Below, piece after piece: positions 59,636-64,000 of a stretch of DNA of 64,000 nucleotides. Source of the stretch: Hyposmocoma kahamanoa (lineage: Eukaryota > Arthropoda > Insecta > Lepidoptera > Cosmopterigidae); assembly GCF_003589595.1 (NCBI RefSeq), contig NW_020654080.1, forward strand, positions 10,396,206 to 10,460,205. Direction: 5' to 3'. The first letter of the stretch is position 1, and every line of letters begins with the position of its first letter. Position numbers and translations under genes: made by a program. The notes under the pieces were generated by a model. That model did no database searches. It had not been told where the DNA came from and saw nothing but the letters and a program-made list of their open reading frames with translations.

Positions 59636-59687
59636 CAAAAAAAAAAATACCGAAAACTTGATAGTTTTCGGTATTTTTTTTTTTTTC
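59636..59687. repeat. Perfect hairpin flanked by A and T runs
   Basis: 'ataccgaaaact', a 4-nt loop TGAT, 'agttttcggtat', continued outward by about 11 A and 12 T. Stem of 23 bp or more. Confidence 0.85.
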
Positions 59688-59841
59688 AATTATACTTTCA
59701 AATAACTACTAATTCTAACTACCAATAATCTGGTCTCAAACTAAGGAATTTTCTGCACTGTGAGTAGCAGAGCAACGAAATTCACTCCGGGGATCTACCC
59801 AGAAGACTCAGACCAGACCTATAGTATAAATAAGACAAGTA

Positions 59842-60072
59842 TGGTAACTCCACACAAACGTAGCAGCGCGCTTTGTATGTGTGCGCGCCCGCCGCTTGCC
59901 GTGTACGGACGTACACATTCTCATAATCTCACGATGCACTCACGTTGCATGGCGCTGGTCGTCTCACACGCTTTTCATTTTTGAGCGAATGTGTGAGTCC
60001 TTATTCCGGACACGGCGCTCTGCTGGCGTGCACATATACAAGTCGCGCTGCTATGTTTGTACGGAGTTACCA
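59842..60072. mobile_element. MITE with CpG-rich interior, TA target
   Basis: 231 bp. 'tggtaactccacacaaacgt' and 'agcagcgcg' at the left mirror 'cgcgctgctatgtttgtacg' and 'gagttacca' at the right, flanked by TA on both sides. Interior is unusually GC-rich ('gcgcgcccgccgcttgccg'). Confidence 0.65.
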
Positions 60073-60109
60073 TAATTGTTTTATTATATTATGCCAGAAT
60101 TGATTTAGA

Positions 60110-60205
60110 CGTTTGTTATTCCCAATTACTCCTACCGGGTATCTCACCCGGGACTTTCTTATCCAGCGTTGACAGTACAAACCATTGGACCACGGAGGTC
60201 GTCAG
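60110..60205 (-). repeat. tRNA-like SINE head, third type
   Basis: On the minus strand 'gacctccgtggtccaatggt' resembles box A of the 'cctccgtgg' SINE heads, and 'cccgggtgagatacccgg' stands where box B should be but is altered. No tail identified. Confidence 0.45.
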
Positions 60206-60209
60206 ACTA

Positions 60210-61285
60210 TAAACGATATACATGAGACAATATTATAACACAACGTTCATATTATGAACTATTGCTAACGAATGAGAGAATTCCAATAATAAACCTACAT
60301 AATACACTACTTATGTTGTTATATACTGTTTCTACCCATGTATATACTTCTATCCTTATACACAACTAAATACAGCTCTCCTCAAGTCAGATGATGGAGA
60401 AAGATAACTCTCCATCAGCATATAGTAATATTGTACGTAGTAAATAGTTGGTTGCGGCCACGTCCAGCATTTCTATTTATTACATAATGATGTAAGTAAC
60501 TGTACACGTGTTAGATACTTTCCGTTTTTACAATAGGTTGTAAAACATTATTAGATTTAATTATTCCCTAGGAAGTGAAATTGTTGAATGTAAAGATATT
60601 GTATTTCCGTTGAACTAAAGACTATACATATATTTTTTAAAGTCAGGCACTACCAGGCAGGCTTTGGTACCGATATAAAAAATACATGCACTATATTGGT
60701 ATTTTCCATTACGATACTTAAATACCGGTACCAATGAAATAGCGATATTTACCGTACGCAACGGTACGCAATAGCGGTTCCCGCGACGTTGCCGTTTGCA
60801 ATATTCGGCTGCGGCAGTAAATCATGTTGATTATTTAATTGCTTTCAATTAATAGAATATAAAACAGAAGAAAGAAATATACATTTACGATAGAATATAA
60901 TATATGTCGATAGACAGTTGTTACCAAAACCTATATAATACCGGATGATTGATACCGATAATTATAGTCGGAAGTCTCTCAAGTACCGGTACTTCCGGTG
61001 GTACCGATTCCTGAAAATACCGATATTCCAAGCGCTACAGGCAACGTTTCTACAACCTAAAACTTCCTGACGAGATGCCAGTGTTTTTTACGTAGGTAAG
61101 TATTTATTCTGTGTAAATGTAATTTTTTGTGACGTATATAAATTTTTATAAAAATTTTGTATAAAAATTTGCGAAAAACAATGTGCATAACTAAGAAGTT
61201 TTAAGGGTTAGAATGTTCTTAACTAGTATTTTTATTTAGTATGCTTCGTCTATTAATAGTATAATTCGTCCTTGTAATTATATCT
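60210..61285. other. Unassigned sequence with an ACCGGTA-rich block
   Basis: 60670-61020 contains many 'taccggtac', 'gataccgata' and 'ggtaccga' strings in both orientations, suggesting an unrecognised foldback-type repeat. No coding signal. Confidence 0.4.
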
Positions 61286-61289
61286 TTTA

Positions 61290-61565
61290 TTATTATTATT
61301 TTGTGACGGGACGAACAAATCGTGCGCCTAATGGTAAGCTATACGCCTGTCCATAACAGTTCCAGTGCCACTAAGAACTTTAAATCGCAAAGAACTGAGG
61401 GGCATTGCCAATGCGCCCGTCACCATGAGACATAAGTTGACAAGTACCATGTGCCTGTGATTTCACCAGCACCCTCAGTAATGCTGACATTACTGCTTGG
61501 CGGCAGAAATAGGTGGCAGTGCATCCCTGGACGAACTCTTTCACAAGGAGCTCTACTGCTACTAA
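61290..61565 (-). repeat. SINE-like repeat family B, copy 9
   Basis: From 'ttttgtgacgggacgaacaa' to 'ttcacaaggagctctactgc' on the plus strand, missing about 20 bp in the middle. Confidence 0.75.
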
Positions 61566-61569
61566 ATCT

Positions 61570-62150
61570 TTTGATGTACGATGAGAGATAGAGAAGGCTT
61601 TTTGTATAAAAATCCTGAATTCACTTTAGGCGAGTCATTTTATCTCAACTTTGTGGCCGAAAACATTAAACTATACAATGTTTATATTTAGAAATTGGGA
61701 TGTAACGAGTAAAACAAAATCATGAGCCAGAATATCCCCGACCCCGCACTCGCCCCCGCGCGGTCCTACACCACGACCTACTATTTATAGATAATGTGAC
61801 ATTGTTTTATTTGCCGTACTTGTTGTAATCGTAACTGTACTTTTCCATGCGAAAATCGTTAACCTCTCAGTGATAAACGCAGGGAGTCGTGTTCGTGTCT
61901 TGCTCACTATGCAGCGTTGATTGGAGTTTAAACAACTACACATTTATCAGCTCATTTGACATACTTATACCATTAATGCTCGGTTTATACTGCTTTAGTG
62001 TCTAGGAGGGCGCAACTGGTGTAATGATGGTGACCTTCAAATTATCGGTTTGATTGGCAATATTGAGATTATTTGCATTCGGTTTATTCTACATTTATCT
62101 CTGTAATACTTTTTTTATCATAATAAATCGATTTTTATTAACCCGTCACG
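61570..62150. other. Unassigned sequence
   Basis: No gene or repeat recognised; 61735-61770 is briefly GC-rich. Confidence 0.4.
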
Positions 62151-62159
62151 CGTCTTCTA

Positions 62160-63100
62160 CTGTAACGTCGTTTTTTATTACTCGAGGGAATCTGCTACCC
62201 CGACCCTGCGGGGGCAAAGCCGGGGGATTATGTGGGACTGGGCTGAAACCTGAAGCCCGACCGCACCAAAATTCCGGGTGTATCCTTCCCTCCGCTGCAG
62301 GTGGAGGTCCACATCTCCACCAGCGGCTGGCCGCACCCAGCGCAGGCCCTCCCGAGAAGGGAGACACAACGGTCTCCCGACTCCAAATGTAAGGCTCGCC
62401 GAACACCAGTAGGGCTAGCACGACAGGGTGCGACTAGCGCGAGAGTGACATAAAGCGCGAGATACTGCTATTCTCGCATAGAGATCCCGTGAGTCGCGCA
62501 AGTCGCGCCCTGTCATGCTAGCCCTACAGGCGAGCCTTTCATCTCGGGCGCCTCCATACTGGGCAACTAACTCTCCCGAGTCCGCTACCCAGGGGCCATA
62601 GGGGCTAGGACAACATCCCCTCAACTGTGAAGTTCAGTGGATGCTCCCCCAGCCCCCGCAGCGAATCTGTTGGTAGGCTCCGCCGCAACACCCTCCGCGC
62701 ATCTGCGTGGTTTCTCCGAAGCCAGTTCTTTGGAGCGCCCACCGCACGGGAAAATCACCTAAATTCGGCCGCGGAGGACAGGACAAGCGGCAACGACACA
62801 CCGACACGTCCCCACCGCCCCTGCATCTGCACCCTAAGCGGTGCAGCCCCATCAGGGTCATGAAGGACTGGATAAGCGGCAACGACACCACACCGACACG
62901 TCTCTTCCCCCGCGTGCGACCGCGCGGACCCGCTCGCCCTGGACTATGACGAGACCGCGCGGTACGCTCTCCTCCTAGCCTAGCCTCCTAGCCTCCTAGC
63001 CTCCTCCGCCTAGCTCCATCGGCCGACCCGTGGGTTCCTCTAAGCTTCACCGTGGGAATACGTCGACCACGAGATAGAGCTACACGGTGTCTCTAACACG
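62160..63100. repeat. GC-rich block, probably the 5' part of a LINE with internal repeats
   Basis: The most GC-rich 900 bp of the window. The start ('gcgggggcaaagccggggga', 'ttatgtgggactgg') resembles 5' leaders of R1-type LINEs. Several open frames exist on both strands but none has a recognisable domain; high GC alone explains them. Contains an inverted repeat (62391-62540), a direct repeat (62776/62862) and a 'cctcctag' tandem run (62970-63005). Confidence 0.45.
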
Positions 63101-63199
63101 CAGCGGTATTTTCACCTACCATTTCATAAAAAATTATAAAAAAAAAAACAAAATCGTTAGGGACACCGTGTGCGGTTAAATACACATAAGATTTCCTCA

Positions 63200-63310
63200 A
63201 CCATAACACACTTAGGAAATGAAACTATGTTTCCGGATATAAATCGCGTATATTTGTTTTTTCAAACAAACCCTTTGAAAAAACAAATATACACGAAAAC
63301 CTAAGAACTC
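63200..63310 (-). repeat. Penelope 3'-end repeat (family M), inverted fragment
   Basis: 'ttaggaaatgaaactatgtt' and 'cggatataaatcgcgtatat' are inverse to the element; 'aaaacaaatatacacgaaaa' beside it is in direct orientation, giving a small inverted pair as at 47090-47370. Confidence 0.6.
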
Positions 63311-63569
63311 GACATAACACAATTATTTAATGTCCTAACAAGCAATGTATGCCTTCGAGAAAAGTAGTACGTACTTTCACAATTACTATATATTTTATGA
63401 GTTACAGCATTGTTCAGAGTCATTGTATTACGATGCATGGTCTCACATTTATATACATTTACATTCATATATCGACTTGGTATAACAGCAAAAGATCATT
63501 ACAGTTCTGGATCCATTTGAAGTATCCAATGTTCTCGAGTCAACAAGTCAAGGATAGTTGCTTCTGAAT

Positions 63570-63870
63570 TTTTTATATGATACCCAAGGACGGGACCTAC
63601 AAGTTGCCTGTTGTTAAGCGACACGCCTGTTCATAGCAGTTACAGCGCCACTCAGAGTCTTAAATCGCAAAGACTTGAGGGACCCTGCCACTGCGCCTGT
63701 CACCCTGAGACATAAGTTAACAAGTCTCATGTGCCTGTAATTTCACCAGCACCCTTACCCTTAAAAACCGGAACGCAATAATGCTCTCATTACTCATTGG
63801 CGGCAGAAATAGGTAAGGTGGTAGTACTTCCCTGGACGAGCTTTTTTACAAGGAGTTCTACTTCTATTAT
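63570..63870 (-). repeat. SINE-like repeat family B, copy 10 (near full length)
   Basis: From 'gatacccaaggacgggacct' to 'acaaggagttctacttctat' on the plus strand. Confidence 0.75.
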
Positions 63871-64000
63871 CTTTATGGGTTCTCCTTGTTTGTAAATTTT
63901 ATCAAAATAAACCGTAATGTTGTGCTTAATTAGGTAATGATTGACCAGTGAACCACAACACCATTATATTAAATTTAAGCGTGAAACACACAGAGAGCGG

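Noticed and set aside
62054..62949. Several overlapping frames of 60-112 aa
   Set aside because: High GC removes stop codons on both strands; no domain, conserved motif or start context supports any of them.

Overview
The window looks like a moth or butterfly (Lepidoptera) nuclear genome segment. It is AT-rich with GT-AG introns and AATAAA signals, and it is packed with repeat types typical of Lepidoptera: tRNA-derived SINEs, RTE, R1-like and CR1/Jockey-like LINEs, a Penelope-like element, Transib, hAT and Harbinger MITEs, and a 'gatgttttccttcaccg'-type repeat. Assignment is by family recognition only; no database was searched. Only three host protein genes can be supported. Most of the rest is transposon sequence and unassigned AT-rich DNA.

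Host genes. (1) 4182-5315, minus strand: the first two coding exons of a bHLH transcription factor of the TCF21/musculin/HLH54F group. Exon 2 carries the basic region; later exons must lie left of the window, so the first 4 kb is intronic. (2) 15183-17000, plus: an intact, intronless SR-protein kinase (SRPK), 605 aa. (3) 24270-25919, plus: a two-exon, 400-aa FAM69/DIPK1-type ER membrane divergent kinase.

The most striking element is a complete Transib transposon at 19563-22646. It has a 656-aa transposase open from start to stop, 13-bp perfect terminal inverted repeats beginning CACTATG, and a perfect CGGCG target duplication. The transposase has counterparts of the RAG1 catalytic Asp/Asp/Glu and of its Cys2/His2 zinc site at matching spacing. 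It could be an active relative of the ancestor of V(D)J recombinase.

Region by region. 0-6 kb: bHLH introns with a frameshifted Crypton-like tyrosine recombinase, a 5'-truncated LINE and a SINE-like repeat. 6-15 kb: Penelope-like 3' end with GIY-YIG nuclease, RTE 3' end, SINEs, an 8-bp-TSD hAT MITE sitting inside a Penelope 3' repeat. 15-19.5 kb: SRPK. 19.5-23 kb: Transib and a Harbinger-like MITE. 23-27 kb: DIPK1-like gene. 27-36 kb: SINEs, an RTE retrotransposon interrupted by a second Harbinger MITE, nested MITEs and a Foldback-like element. 36-39 kb: Gypsy relic that has lost most of its polymerase and integrase. 39-64 kb: no host gene recognised; LINE fragments, many SINE copies, a piece of 18S rRNA gene joined to a GC-rich LINE-like leader, and several palindromes.
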